Below are positions 1-13,909 of a DNA stretch of 64,000 nt, in pieces. The translations under genes were made by a program, and so were the position numbers. Position 1 is the first letter of the stretch. Every line of letters starts with the position of its first letter. Origin of the DNA: Allacma fusca (Eukaryota; Arthropoda; Collembola; Symphypleona; Sminthuridae); contig OX359246.1 in the NCBI GenBank assembly GCA_947179485.1, forward strand, positions 22,940,001 to 23,004,000. The letters are read 5' to 3'. Below the pieces are notes generated by a model that ran no database searches, was not told where the DNA came from, and was given only the letters and a program-made list of their open reading frames with translations.

Positions 1-3000
1 GAACCGAGATCCTATTCCATTATTACATGCACTAATGTTCAGGCTGTAGCACCTGCTTTGAGCACTTCAATTGTTTCAAAGTAAAAAATCCCATCACCCG
101 TGGCACCCGATTAAGCAACCCCTAGCCCGACGGAAATTAATTTTTTGATCGCGGGTTGCAAATCTATATTTTAAAGGGGTCGGTGGTTTTCACGTTTATA
201 TACTAGAATACGTTTACTTTTTATACTTTTGTATACTGTCGTAAAATTAACTTATTTATTAACTAATAATTAATAAAGCAATACAAAAATTATGCTGATC
301 TTAAGAAATATTTTCATACAGATATGTAAGCATCGAGAGAGTTCCGAAATTTCGGTTCAGCTTGCATTTCGAGTATATCTAGTAGTTTAGAAAGTAATGG
401 GTGAAGAAGCTGGGATTTTGGCTGGCTTACGAATACTTTTTATCAGCCCGAGATGCTCTGATGCAGATGTGAGAAAGAATTCAGGTGGTATATTGCTTCT
501 ACGAAACGTTATGCATTTCCTTAACGATAAGCGTACTGTAGCTTTAGCAAATTTTCGTACAAGAGCACTAAAGTTTCTTCCTATTTTCGTATTTGTTAGA
601 TTTTACCTCTAAATTGTTTGAAAAATCGTTTTTGTATCATATTTGTGAAGACATTTTTTGAGGGAAAAGACGAATATGTTTTAATAAATACTTCACAGTT
701 CTTTGGAGGTTTTTGCAAGAAATAAACTTATAATCCATCTAATATGACTAAGGGTGTACTCACATAAAACGTGTTCCTTCCGTTACCGTTAATATTTTTG
801 TCGGCATCACGGAAGGAACTAAACGGAAACAACATTCCAGCCGCTAAAGACATTCCAGCCGCTAAGAATCATGTTAGAACGAAAACTAGTCCATTAGAGG
901 GATAGTAGTGGGATACAATATGAGTTTCTTTTAAATCGGACTATTTATTCCAAAGTAATAGTAACTACACATGTTTTTAATATAAACGTAGCAATTTAGA
1001 TTAGGATTATTTCCGTTTTTTAACATTTGCTTTATACTTATTTTATTACTCACTTTTTTATTACTGCTGTAACATTTTATAGTTTAGTTGTGGAATGTCT
1101 TCAAGGCCGTACGAGAAATATTTATTCTAATTCATTCACTAAATTGTAGAATCAAATTATTATTTATTAATATAAACTGTGTATATCTCGTGCTTACAAC
1201 TTGTAGAAATCATATTAACATCACAGATTTATTAATTTACACTGGACGCAGCGAATGTGATGCAGAAAAAGCTGATTAGCCCTCAGTGATACAGGTACTA
1301 TTTGAAATCACTCACAAGTCCAAATTACTGTAACTCACATGCCACTTACTTGAAGATACTGATTGAAGAATCAGAGTTCAGGACACATTTGGTCCACTGA
1401 GTGTCAAAATTGTAAGAAAACAAGCTTTACAATTTTTAACTAATTTAGTCAAATCGATCCAAAATTTAAGGAACCGAAGAAAATAGATTCAAATAGAAAT
1501 TACGAAATTGACAGTCAAAAACCTTAACAATGGCTTGTGAACAGTCCACAGTGCAGACAAATAGTTCGATGTACCTGGATAAGTAGATCGAGAATTCCAA
1601 CGTAAATGATGGAATACGAAGTGCTGAATGTTGTAGTCATGATAAGCTACACTGACTTATAGTACGGAATTACAAAAGATGAATATTAAATTCCAACTAT
1701 TCTATGCAAGACAATCACTTCCTTTTGCCAGCAAAATTTAGTACCTTTTTGCGCCAATTTTTAAAGATTAGTTAGCGATACACAGAGGGACAATGTAACA
1801 GTGAATGTTTCAAAAGTATTTTGTGCATCCTAAATGTTCCGAAAATCTTTAAAACTAGAAGATTACAAATTTGAAGAATAAATAAATCGCGGTACTGTTG
1901 CGCTGATCCCTGATAAAGTATCCTTGCAAGAGTTTTATTTGAGACGAATTAGACAGAATGATCTAGTTTAAAACTAGTTCTATATTTGAATGCAACATGG
2001 TAAGTCATATATTGCTTATTCGTTTTAAGATATTATATCATACAGTGAGTATACTTTTATAAACATACTTTGATATTATTTATGTTAAAATATTAACGCT
2101 TGATCATTTTGAATGTGGTGTTTGGAAAATATGTATAACCTTGATCGCATTTACATAGCAAGGTTCCTAATTCTCGTAAGCTTAGATTTGTTTAAAAAAT
2201 AATAAACAATAAGTACTGTTGTGGTCTATTCCCTAATTCTTAATTGTAGTCACAGTTGCACCTTCCCACTCAGAAGTAATCGTTTAATCTGGCGCCGATA
2301 AATAGGCGGTAAGAGTAAAAGGTACTTTAAAGTGGATACAACGACAAAACTAATGTGGGTACCAACTTTTTGGAGGATTCGAAAGTCTGAACAACTAGGA
2401 ACTACATCAAATCATCAGGAGTTTAAAAATACCTCCCAATTAAATCCTAGATTGATACGTTCAGAAACCATGAAACAAAATTTTCAGAACTCAGCAATCG
2501 GGACAGATAATAGCATTATTAAGTTAAATCCAATGGAAGGAATGCGAATATGCAGAAAAAATGTATTTAAAAATCAGAACGTGGGCGCATCTTGCTTTAC
2601 ATATAAAAAACGTTTGATAAATCAAAGGTTTCTTTTATAAATTTCTGACTCAAATCCTAAATTAGTGTAACTAAACGTAGAAATCAAAGCTAAATGTTCT
2701 AGAATATCATAACGGTATTCAACTGAATGAATCTGTTAATGTTGCCCCGGTTTGTTTCCATACAAGGCAATAACTGCCAATGGAGAAGTAAATATAACCC
2801 CAGAGACAAAAAACAATAACTACATTTAATTTGACACCTGTGCTTTATCTAGTGTTGAAAATGAGGACGAATGTCTACTGTCAACATTGAATATATAACA
2901 CCAATTATATCTTATATGGCAGAGAAATAATTACATAAATATCACACGAATTATGTCTTCTGCGGGGTAGGTAAACAAATAATGATGCAAAGCTCAATTC

Positions 3001-4319
3001 AGTAATAATTCCGCAGCTCATTCGTTTTCAATTCATAATTCCTTTACTGTAATTAACCATTAGTAATTTAATAATTGCGCAAAATTACACCATTTTGTCA
3101 ATTGCTTAAACGTCGAATTACAAAACAGGTATTGCCCATTTACATTTCAATGCGCACCAGTGTACATATGCATTTTAATAACTAGACGTCAACGGTCACT
3201 GGTATATTTATGAGCACGTTTGACAGGCGCACCTAGAGCGCTCTGTAGTTAAATTGGCTACGTATGTTCCTTACTAGTCATAATTTGTTTATCAGCCAAT
3301 ACCGGAATGGTAACAACGAGCACATAGATGCATCAGTTACGTCTTGAATAACATCAAAGTATTTGAAAACGGTGTCATGCGCCATCAGTTTTGTATACGT
3401 GCATATACCCCGAGTTACATAACTCGGGGTGTGAAAAAGTGAAAAACTTAAAAAAGGAGCTCATAAAATACTTCCTACATGTTTTGACGACATCATAAAA
3501 GCCTTCTAATTGTAAGCACCTATCCTGTAATTCATAAAAGCTACACATTTTGATTTACATTTAAATTACAATAAAATATATACATACTACTGCGTACATA
3601 TTCAGGACTAACTCTGTTGTACTTATCCAAAATTGGATCCAGCCCCTTTGTCTATACGTGAGTAAGTAAATAATCTTACTCCACAAGAAAGGTGCCAAAA
3701 GTGTGTTTCATAGTCAGAGTGCAGATTTGAAACTGGTGGGAGCGGAAAGCTAATAAAATGCTCTACAAATAGGGATACATACAGTACCTAGCTTGATCCA
3801 CACATGTGATAAAATCCACATATGACAGAAATACCAGAGTGAAAAACTATAATAGAACAACCAATATAAACTTTTCCTGCTGTAATAGTGCATATAGTAC
3901 ATAAGTGAGTGATACACAACATTAACTGTATAGCTACTGCAACGAAGAAATGAAAGACTCGGGTGCAGTGCATACTTTAGGATATAACGAACACACAAAA
4001 GCGGCTACTAACAACCAATCCAAAAGTCACGTGACCCAAAGAGGCGGGAACACAGTGGAATGGCCGACACACTCCATCCAATATCTGACGTGAGACAGCC
4101 CAATTTAGCCGACAACACACATATGCCCGTTAAAACAGACCGATACACTACGGACAACACAACCGAAGCAACTGGACAACTGTCAACAAAGCTAAGTCAC
4201 ATTTCTAAATTTAGATCACAATACGTGGGCCGGCAACTATAAACCAATACATTGACAAATTTGACAAATTGAGATACTATCACCAATATATATTCTGAAA
4301 AGTGCAGCTGAACAACTTT
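1..4319. other. intergenic, no recognised gene
   Basis: I recognise no gene here. Short open frames occur at 397-612 (+) and 2,332-2,640 (+, Lys/Asn-rich, no known motif), but neither has a recognisable domain or a clear splice context. A short direct duplication of ATTCCAGCCGCTAA lies near 834-866. The stretch is AT-rich and resembles decayed repeat or intergenic DNA. Confidence 0.5.
3407..3430. repeat. perfect 10-bp inverted repeat (hairpin)
   Basis: ACCCCGAGTT, a 4-base loop (ACAT), then AACTCGGGGT. The stem is perfect and GC-rich in otherwise AT-rich surroundings. No run of T follows and no gene is adjacent, so its role is unknown. Confidence 0.6.
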
Positions 4320-4611
4320 AAAAGCCAAGTGACCCGGTGGCGCTGTAACCTGGCATATGGAATCCGGGAACCGACACCTCAACAACACCGTAACCTGAGA
4401 AGTACACGTACCTTTGAGAGGTGAAAGTTAGAATTACATGGTGAAAGCAGAGTGCATTGGTCGCGCTGTAACCTGGGATAGGGAATCCCTGCACCAACCA
4501 ATAGGGAAAGTTATCCAATGCAGCAAAATCAAACACCAGAGAGCAGCCAAACAGAAGAGACGCTATTTGGAAAATCAGCCCGCACTCCCAGATCACCAAT
4601 AGGAATACTAA

Positions 4612-5424
4612 ATGAGACCAAATACGAACAGAAAAAAACCAAGAAAAGCCAAATTCCACAATCAGAAAAAACCAAACAAGAAAAGTCAGAAAAGACCAAG
4701 AACAGACGACATGGACGAAGACCAGATAACGAAGGTAAGAAATACAAATATAACCGACCCACGGAATCTAATGGCTCCCGCAATGTTTCAATCAATGCTC
4801 ACTCAATCTCTTATACCAGTTATCCAAGGACAGCAAGAAATAATCGCTGGCCAGTAACAATTCGAACTAGCGGTTTCAAAGAAGATCACCGACCTTGAAG
4901 AAAAAGTCCAAGTACAAAACTACAAAATAGAAGCCTTGGAGAGAGAAAATGAGTCACTGCAAAAGATGGTAAGGAGAAATAATCTCATTGTATCTGGGTT
5001 AGAAGAGACCATCAATGAAACTCAAGACACTCTGAAGAATAGAATAAACAACATTCTACTGGAACACAAAGTTTTATCAAGACCAGCAACAATTGACGCA
5101 GCCTTCAGGTTAGGAAAAACCGGAAAACAACCCCGACCAATAAAGATACGTCCTATTCTCCAATCAGAGGCGGACACTGTTTTATTCGGCAGCAAGACCC
5201 TTCGCGTTAAAATGATCTACATAAATGAAGATACCTCGCCCATTGAAAGCAAGAACAGATACTTAATCAGAAGAGAAGCAACTCAAGCCAAAGCCAACGG
5301 AGAAAGCGTCGAAGAATGGAGAAATTCGAGCGTAAGGATAGAAGGAGTCAAATATGAAGCCAAAGGTGGCAAGTTCTACAGAGACGGTGAAGAACTTGCA
5401 CCCCCAAGAAGAGAGGATGATTGA
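4612..5424 (+). pseudogene. LINE ORF1 (coiled coil plus RRM-like)
   Basis: The frame is continuous apart from one in-frame TAA at 4,855-4,857. The first part is Lys/Arg-rich, as expected for an RNA-binding tail. Next comes a heptad-like stretch (ITDLEEKVQVQNYKIEALE) typical of a trimerising coiled coil. Then RRNNLIVSGLEE matches the start of the L1 ORF1p (Transposase_22) RRM. The C-terminal part is basic and ends in GGKFYRDGEEL. About 270 codons is normal for arthropod L1-like ORF1. Its role in the family is to coat the LINE RNA and chaperone nucleic acid. Confidence 0.75.
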
Positions 5425-5479
5425 GACAACGGCCGCCCTACAACTGCACATGTAAATAAAACTTCTAACTCCTTAAGTA

Positions 5480-6342
5480 TAAAAAAAATAATCTATTGGA
5501 ACGTACATGTACTTAGTAGGAATACTTCCATGAAGATCAACGTTATTAAGCAACATGACCCGGACATATTCTGCTTCTCAGAAACTTGGACGAAGAGCAA
5601 CATTTTCACCGAAGCGCAGCTAAGTGAATATACGTTCACATGCATAGAAGCGAAAACGCGAAAGGGAAAAGGAAGACTCAGCGGTGGACTACTTGTTGGA
5701 ATTCATAAACGAGTCCAAGCAAAAACCAGAATTGCCAAGAGAAACACTAATTTTGCTGAAATAAGAATTAAAGACAAAAAAGACAATTTTTACTTATTTT
5801 TTAATTACTTCCCTCAAGATGACCACGATGAACTTTTAACGGACTTCTTGTACAACGGGAACTTCAATAACGCAGTAATACTCCGAGACATGAACACCAG
5901 ACTGGGTGAAAAACTACAATTGGAAATAAACACTAATAACGAACACAGCAAGTCAGAGACAATCAACAGACAAGATAACTAACCGAAGAGGCAAACAGAT
6001 TGAAGAGATACATGCAAGAGAGCATTTGATGGTAATAAACAGAAGAACAAAAGGCGATCCGAAAAGGAATCACACATTTAACACTAGTACAGGAGCTTCA
6101 GTTGTTGACCCATGCCTGGTCGGAGCAGAAGCAATAGACAATATAAGGGACCTGGAACTAATTGAAACGAATGAATCAGACCACTTTCCAATTCAACTAA
6201 AAAGGGGACACAGAAGAATCAGCAACAGAATACAGAATGAATAACAAAACAACATGGGACAAATAGGCAAAGAAAACGTTTAAACATACACTGGTCAAGA
6301 ACAACAAAGCTATCACCAACCAAGTTAATGGAGACATACAGA

Positions 6343-6400
<58 letters not shown>

Positions 6401-8777
6401 ATGCGTTGAAGAAGCAGGAATGAGTGTCCAAACAAGTATGGGCGGCAAGAAACGGCACGGCCCTAAATGGTTTACGGCAGAATGCAAAAAATTGAAGCAA
6501 CAATGTGCACGAGCCTTGCGAAATCTAAGGAAAAACAGGTCTAACAAGGAATTACTACTCAACTACACTAAAGCAAGAGAACAATATAATAATACCTGCT
6601 TTGAAGCCAAGGCGAAATATTATGACGTCATACGGACCCAAATATACACATGCAAGAATTCGGCAATGTTCTGGAAATCACTTAATGAGTTTAGCGTAAA
6701 TAAGACACGTAAGAATAGCTACAACGAAATTAAGCCAGCAGAATGGTCGCACCACTATTAAGAACTGTTTAATTCAGATGAAACTTACCTGCCTCTCAAA
6801 CCAACAGAACTACCCAAATTATTCACTCTAACTGAACTCCAAAATGGCTTAAAGAAACTGAGCAACAACAAGAGTCCTGGAAATGACGGTATTCCAAATG
6901 AAACATCGAAGTATCTCCCTGAAGAACTGTATCCTTGCCTACGGGCCTGTCTTTATGCATGCATGATGCACGGTATCCCGGATTACTTGGGCGAAATCAT
7001 CATTGCACCGATCTACAAGAAGGGAGATAAAAACGACGTAAGAAACTACCGACCTGTATCTCTAGTCAATACCATAGTGAAGCTTTACACAAGTCTGCTT
7101 TCAGAACAACTAACAAGCTGGATTATGACCAACTCCAAACTTTCGGAAAACCAGAAAGCATACAGAAAGAGACGAAGTGACCAGCTGTACGTATTAAATA
7201 CACTGATACAAGAAGCCTTAACAAATAACAAGAAACTGTGCTGCCTTTTTGTGGATCTGTCAAAAGCTTTTGACTCCATCGACCGACTAAAACTATGGAA
7301 CAGATTAGAACAATTAGGAATCCCGAAAAACCTGACTGCCAAAATCCAAGAAATGTATATAAAGGCCAGAGTGACAATTAGAACGTCCGTAGGATACACT
7401 CTATTTATAGAAATCCTAAAAGGAGTCCTCCAGGGGGAGACTCTAAGCCCAACATTATTCACTCTATATATTGACGACATTTTTGATATACTGACAAAAT
7501 CGAAGGTAAATGGAGCAAGAATTGCATCAAGCCAGATCTTAATTTTAATTTACGCAGACGACATAGTCCTTACCGCAAACTTGCGCGAAGATCTGCAAAC
7601 AAAAATCAACTTGCTCAGCAAGTTTTTTAAGAATAACAATCTCCTAGTCAACTTGGACAAAACAAAGATAGTCCTATTTGGAAGTGGCAAAGCCCCACAG
7701 AAACACAAATGGTGCTACGATGGAAATGAAGTTGAAATAGTCGGCAAATACAAATACCTGGGCATCATATTCCAAAGGAACGGAGGCTTTAGTAAACACG
7801 GGCAAGAAACGAAACAGAAAACAACCACAGCAGCGGAAATACTCATACAAACACTTAGAACCACAAAGATGAAAGACGTCAACATAACACTAAAGCTCTA
7901 CTACTCTCTTGTAAGCACAATTGCAATGTACGGATTTCCCATCTGGGGTGGAGATTACATTCATGAAGTCGAAAAGATTCAAACGAGATTCCTTCGCCGC
8001 ATCTTAGGAGCAAACAACTTAACACTTGGATATGTTTTACGACTGGAAACCGGAGGACAATCTCTGGAAACAATTGCATTAAAAAGCATAGCGGTACATC
8101 TACACAACACAGTCCTCTCCAAAGATGCAACATGAATGGCACGGGAATGCCACAAAAGCCAAATTCGGAATGGAAGACTCGGCAAGACAAACATTTACAC
8201 ACAGTGGAAGAAACTCTATGAACAAGCCGGACTTACATTAGAATTTGAAACGCTACCAAAAAAACATGCGCAGACAAACTGGAAGCAGCTTTGGAACAAT
8301 ATTGAAATAAGTATGAAAAATAAGGACGTCAAAGACATGCACAAGACGCAAAGCGGCAACTTCAAATCGATAAAGACACATGCAATGCAGGAAGAAATCT
8401 ACCAACTAGGAATGAGCTGGCTATTGATCAAATTCGCTCAAAATCTCAGACTTAACAAACTCAGAGTATGTACACGTAACAGATGCACCAACCTGGACGG
8501 CATTTGGAACAAATAGGGCAAGAAAGGTGAAAGACACACCTACTGTAAAAAATGTAAATCAAAACCAGAAACCACCTTCCACGTCATGTTCGATTGCGAA
8601 CAATACAACGAATTAAGAACTAGGCACCTGAATGAACTTATCAACCGAACTGGAAATGACCTCAACGAGGAAAACTTTCTGCATAAGATCATGGAAAGAG
8701 AAATATTTAGAGAAATTATCACGTATACATATGCTTTCTGGTGCGATGCGATTCAATTAAGAAATGGTTTAAATTAA
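5480..8777 (+). pseudogene. LINE ORF2: endonuclease and reverse transcriptase
   Basis: The N-terminal APE-type endonuclease starts near IIYWNVHVLSRN and includes DPDIFCFSETW; the conserved SDHFPI lies at about 6,180. A frameshift separates the two endonuclease parts (5,982 against 6,026), and a (TA)n tract sits at 6,346-6,398. From 6,420 to 8,777 one frame holds, with stops at 6,759, 8,133 and 8,514. The RT motifs are NNKSPGNDGIPNE, NYRPVSL, FVDLSKAFDS and the catalytic YADD at 7,551-7,562. A C-terminal C-x2-C-x8-H-x4-C motif follows (8,540-8,600), ending ETTFHVMFDC. Dead by several lesions. Confidence 0.85.
6346..6398. repeat. (TA)n microsatellite
   Basis: About 26 uninterrupted AT units lie inside the LINE ORF2, between its endonuclease and RT parts. 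This is a post-insertion expansion or slippage tract. Confidence 0.95.
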
Positions 8778-8798
8778 ATTATGATTGGAACAATAATT

Positions 8799-8912
8799 GG
8801 TTGTGCCCACCCATGAGGTTGGTACAATAAATGTTAGCTGAAAGGAAGTGGGCGCGATGCAACTCTTTAATAGCCTATTCAAACCCGTACCAACCTTGTG
8901 GGTGGGTACAAC
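8799..8912. repeat. imperfect inverted repeat in LINE 3' region
   Basis: The arms at 8,799-8,825 and 8,886-8,912 are inverted copies (24 of 27 positions pair by eye), around GGTTGTGCCCACCC and its complement. They lie just after the ORF2 stop, so this is either a 3'-UTR RNA hairpin recognised by the RT or a small nested MITE. No clear target duplication was seen. Confidence 0.55.
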
Positions 8913-9295
8913 CGTCAGGAATGACGTTTGATGGCCGTATGAGGGATATATCGCGGTAAATTGACCCAAACACGACCTGGACGCATCACACATATTATGT
9001 CACGAGCGCATTTGTAGTACAAGTTTTACAACCCAATTCTAAGAAAATATAAATTGGTTTTTGACTGCCCTTGTTATGGCAGGGAACCTTTTTTACCAAT
9101 ATCAAAATATATTTTGAATCATATTAACTAGTTGAAACTGCGAAGTACTAATTTCACTTTTCTTTCATTTTATTTATTTATTTACTTTTTTAATTATTAT
9201 AAATTTGAAAAATTGTATTTTAACTGTGCAGGTTGTAAGGGCTAAGGCCAAATCGACCAAATAAATTATCTATCTATCTATATATCTATCTACTT

Positions 9296-10356
9296 ATCCA
9301 AAATTACTTCTCAAGCTACAGTTTTTACTTTCTAATGCAGCAAATAAAATTTTGTACTACTGAAAATACATGTAAACGTACTTATTTTACGGCTGAAATT
9401 ATAGATTTTAGTGATGCATACATACATGCTAACATATATTCAACTAAGCTACCTCAGGGAATGTGTATGTATGAATAAATATAAGAAACATTTCGTACAT
9501 GTGTACGCTTAAATGGAGCGAACATGTTGTTTAAATTGAGGAAATTTTGTACCGTGCAAATTTTCAGGAACAAAGCTCCACAAACGTTACAAGCTCGTTC
9601 TTGCATTGCTGAATAAGAAGACTTGTGAGTATATGCATTATTATAAATCTTTTTAAAAGTGAGAATAAAATAACACAAACGATTTGGACGAAGTGGAATC
9701 AGGTGGGAATGCGCCAAATTCAATTCGATTTCATTTTTATATAATTTAGGCATTGGGTGCCCAGAAGTCCTGATTTGATCAGGACTGTCCTCATTTGACG
9801 AAGGGTCACCTGATGACCTGATGAGCTTGATGTCACTTTGTTGCTTTTTGGTATAAAGTGACTAAAATTTGTCATTATTAAAATTATTTATTAAATTAAA
9901 TTATATGTACATGAACCTATGAGCTGCCCTATTTATAAAATGGTTTTAATATTTATTAATTTTGAGCGGTTTAATTTCGTAATGATCGCCACTGCAGTTG
10001 TACGGGACATTTCTGTAGTATTGACGTAAAATTACCAATAACAGTTTTTAATATTTAACAGGTACACGCTCCCGTATTTGTCCGTATCGTTTCAGGTTGT
10101 TACGATCCGTAAAAGTTGTCTTAATTAAATTTTCGGATTGCCTAAGAATAGTTATCTATACAATGAGCAGTGGGAAAAGAAATACTGTTTTATCTCTACC
10201 AGCAACGGTGACAAGTATGTTGGTTTTCGTAAATTTTTCTAATGATAAGATCACTGATTTGACAAACGCTAAGTGCGGGAGTCTAACAAATTTGTCTTTG
10301 TTTCAAGCATTTGAAAATCATCGCTACGCGATAATTTAAGGCTTTGCTAAGGGTGG
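9296..10356. other. intergenic, no recognised gene
   Basis: AT-rich sequence. A short open frame at 10,097-10,339 (+) has no recognisable domain. The word AGAAGTCCTGATTTGA at about 9,771 recurs at about 12,530, which suggests fragments of one dispersed repeat. Confidence 0.4.
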
Positions 10357-10364
10357 GGTCCAGC

Positions 10365-11685
10365 CAGTGATGGGCGTTTCAGTAAGCGCTATTCTATTCT
10401 ACTCTATTGTATTTTTCAACAGTTGCAGCCTCTATGACACTTTACTCTACCATCGGTTTTGGATAGAATAGAGGACCTCTACTGCTATTATGTTTAGCTG
10501 ACTTGCTAGCTATTATTCTACTCTATTATGTGTTAAAGTTATTGTCGCTACTCTACCTCTACTCTACTCTCTAGATTTGTTTGGCTCTGCTAGCTACCAC
10601 TACCTCTACCAAAAAAATACAGTATTTACAGAGAAATTCATGCTGTTTTAGAATAAAGTAGCAGAATGTAATATAAACAGTAATGAAGTTAGAACCAATA
10701 GTCCTCACTTGTACCTATAAACGGTTCATTAAGAATCTGAATTATCATTCAATTTCTGCCAGTGCTGGATATCGGAATTCGAATTGCATATTGCCCCGAA
10801 AACTTTGACCCCCGTTTGTATTCAAATGATCATTTTCCATGAGTAATTGTGAGCATGGAAAAATAGATCACTGATAGTAGAATCGGAATCCAAAAAGAAT
10901 TTTTGGATTCCGGTGCTCACAATAGATGTAAATCGAGTTTTAAAAAAAGAATTCGAGTCGGAATTGGTTTTCAAAAAATCCTCCCCAAAATTGAAAGTTT
11001 GTCTTATGAATACCTAGTTTTGTGCTGAATTTTTCCGTCGTATCTCAATAATTAAAAAAGTAGCGGTATTTAGGCCCGTGACAGCCCTGATTTCTGCTAG
11101 TTTAACGTTAATATTGAGGCTTTATTGAATACAATAAGATCAGTACCCCATCAGTACAGCTAAAAAATTACTACAAGCTAAATTAGATAAAAGCTTAATA
11201 ACTAGCGTGTTTATAAAGGGAATGACGTGGTTATGACATTTGGTTGTGTATTTCCAATTCCCTTCTATTGCATTTGCAGCTACAAAACACGTTCATGAGT
11301 TACTGTAATTATGACGTGAAGTGAGGTTGTATATACGGACACCAGATGTCGTTCCGAGTACTAAATTGGGTGTTCAGGGGAACGGTAAATTTATGAATTA
11401 CTTCTTATTACTATAAGCTTACTACTACTACTACCTCTACTCTATCATTAGAATACGATGTACTGTTCTACCTCTACTCCTACTACTGGTATCTAAATTG
11501 GGACCCTAAATAACGCTCCTCTACTCACTTAATTTTATGCTAGCCTACTATTTTCCTCTACCTCTATTACGCTAGAATTTCTGTATACCTCTACTACACC
11601 TCTACTAATGTTTTGCTGATTTTAAGGACCATACTCTATTTCTACCACTACCTCTATTTTCAGTAGAGTAGAGGTCCCAGCACTG
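10365..11685. mobile_element. non-autonomous hAT-like TIR element
   Basis: The left end begins CAGTGATGGG and the right end closes CCCAGCACTG (inverse CAGTGCTGGG). Both are flanked by an 8-bp direct repeat GGTCCAGC at 10,357-10,364 and 11,686-11,693. An 8-bp target duplication with CAGTG ends is the hAT signature. Both subterminal zones (10,385-10,615 and 11,405-11,670) are dense in CTCTACTCTA/CCTCTACT motifs. No transposase frame was found, so it would need a helper in trans. The interior (10,620-11,400) is unrecognised. Confidence 0.8.
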
Positions 11686-11693
11686 GGTCCAGC

Positions 11694-13001
11694 TACCACC
11701 GTCAAAGTAGGATCAATTTTGAATTTTTTTCGAAAAAAACAATCGGGCCCATTAAAACAGCATAAGCAATACTGTAGCCATTACGATTTACATAAGAAAT
11801 AATCACAAAATATTTCATTGAAATCGATTCTGTAGTTTCAGAGATAACTGTCATTTGACTTGAAGTTCGGAATTTGAAGAATGTGTTTCGAAAAAACAAT
11901 TTAAGCGGATTTCAACCAAATGCGAACTCAGGCTTAAGGGTGACAAAAGTAATGTTCATAAAAAATTTCATTGCAATCGGTCTAGTAGTTTTTGAGATAT
12001 CCTGCGGAAAGACACGCGGACGTACGGACAAGGCTATTTTACTAGGGGCCGACGCCACCATAAAAACTAGTGTTGGCAAAACGACAGGTGCAAAATTTCC
12101 CCTGACTTCCCATGTAGTAAAGCATCACCAATCTTTCAGGAGCGTGAACTCTTTCTATGAGACAAATAGTTCCAGATTGTAATATAGTGGTTTCATTGAC
12201 TTCAGGAAAAACCAATATTGCAGCTTTGTTTAAAAATGTTCTAGCTCCATTTTCGCTTGAAGCTTTGATAAATCAAATAATATTTCAAGAATGTTCATTT
12301 TATATACAAGCAGATGCAAGAAATTGAAAAAGGTATGTGTTTATTACTTGCTTGAAGATACTTTATTAGATTTTTATGAAGATCTGGAAGAATCAGGGTA
12401 ACTGTATTTTCTATTTTGGATGAGCTCATTCAAAGTTTTGAAACTATAATAAAGTTTTCTTTAGCATATGCAAGCCAAATATAAATAATTATATTGCACT
12501 GAATGTTTTTTAATTTTTTAAACTTACTTAGAAGTCCTGATTTGAGAATCGAATAATCTGGGCACTCTGTTGGGTATGCCTTGCTCATTTTACCTAATTT
12601 TGAAATTCCTCTGCATACAAGACACATGCAAAATCTATCTATCACATGTTATCTTCAATTATTACTATTTAAACTTCATCTCAACCGATGAGCGAGCCTT
12701 GTCTTCCTAATCCTTGGACAGCAGAAATCCAGGATCTCGCTGCACATGTGTATTTCACTGTTGGAGTCTACGATATACAATGAGAATCGCCTGACCTCTA
12801 ATAGTAATAACACTTCAGTTTGTTCAGGAGATTTTTATGCCTTCCAACAATGATGAAATGTTTACCAATATTTTCGTCGCTCCATAGAGCATTAGAACCA
12901 GTGAACTCTCTTTATAAGAGCTCCCAAAAGAAGCGTATGTTTCCTCAAGGGGCGTTCCTCTCTTTCAAAGCGATTTCTTATAGGGAGAGTGTCCTGCACA
13001 A
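11694..13001. other. intergenic with dispersed-repeat remnants
   Basis: Two related segments at about 11,805-11,870 and 11,950-12,005 share AATTTCATTG(A/C)AATCG followed by a TAGTTT-GAGATA-like motif. The second is followed by CGCGGACGTACGGAC. This pattern looks like a duplicated non-coding repeat. A frame at 12,430-12,645 (-) has no recognisable domain. Confidence 0.35.
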
Positions 13002-13909
13002 ACCGAGTTACTCCGTGTCCTCACAATGGTTTAACAAAGAGTCATAAAACACGATCTATTCGCAGAACAGAGCCAAAAGTGTCATCAAAACTCAGAAATG
13101 CTGCTTTTAATATTACTCCCTTATCTTCAATGTTCAATAAGTATTCCCATTAATTGCATAAGGCATTATCAATTATGTGCTTTAGTTCTCATACCCACTC
13201 ACATACACTTGTGATATGCATAGCCTAGTGCATAGGCCGTACCATTCACATTAGCCAAGCTGTACTCTAATGTAGTAGTACATCAACTAATAATCATAAC
13301 TAATCAAAGTGAGGTAAGTCCTCCCTACCAAATGCTTGCCAAAATTAACAGCAAAAAAGTTACCAGTAGTTGCTGGATGTTTCTAGTCCCTGAAAACAGA
13401 TTTTCGAATTGTAAAATTACTTACAGTAACTCCAGAAGGATGCTTGTCCCGTGACGCTTTTGGCCCATGACGATGAATCGGATGAATGTATCATATATGG
13501 TGAACTAATTAAATGTTTTAATTTAAAATTAGATTCATGCGACTTACAAAATCTAGGATCAAGTAAAGTTTACCAGCTCAATTTTTATTTGTAAATAAAA
13601 TTAGGTCACAAGGGAAAATGTGTTCAACAAACTTCCATTCTGAAAGGATTTTGGAAACTTGTATTAACATTAGTAATAGTTAACTTGTTGTGACATTTCC
13701 TACGAGCATTAATTGAATTTTCAGAAATAATTTTGCCTCTGCACAAAAAATTGTAATGCCGACAATCCAAAAAAAATACTTATTGTTCTAATTAACTCTT
13801 ATTAATCTAACGATTAATTACATTTTCTGGGTATAAAACTTCCAATTCCAACCAGCCGGTAGCCTGAAACCATTTCATAAAAAATATGGACTTTCAGCTG
13901 CCCTTCGCC

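Larger units (their letters stand above)
4320..9295 (+). mobile_element. non-LTR retrotransposon (L1-like LINE), decayed
   Basis: A two-ORF LINE lies in the plus orientation. ORF1 has a coiled coil and an RRM-like segment. ORF2 runs endonuclease, reverse transcriptase, then a C-terminal Cys/His motif. The 3' end looks like a (ATCT)n tail at about 9,265-9,294. The 5' boundary is uncertain: 4,320-4,510 holds two related segments around CGCTGTAACCTGG that may be 5' UTR. Several premature stops, one frameshift and a (TA)n expansion show that the copy is inactive. The clade was not determined. Confidence 0.8.

Noticed and set aside
2289-2305. TGGCGCC followed by purine-rich DNA, resembling a retroviral-type primer-binding site
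   Set aside because: No LTR pair, no gag-pol frame and no polypurine tract could be identified.
7085-7480. Minus-strand frames inside the LINE
   Set aside because: Antisense to the reverse transcriptase; no independent support.
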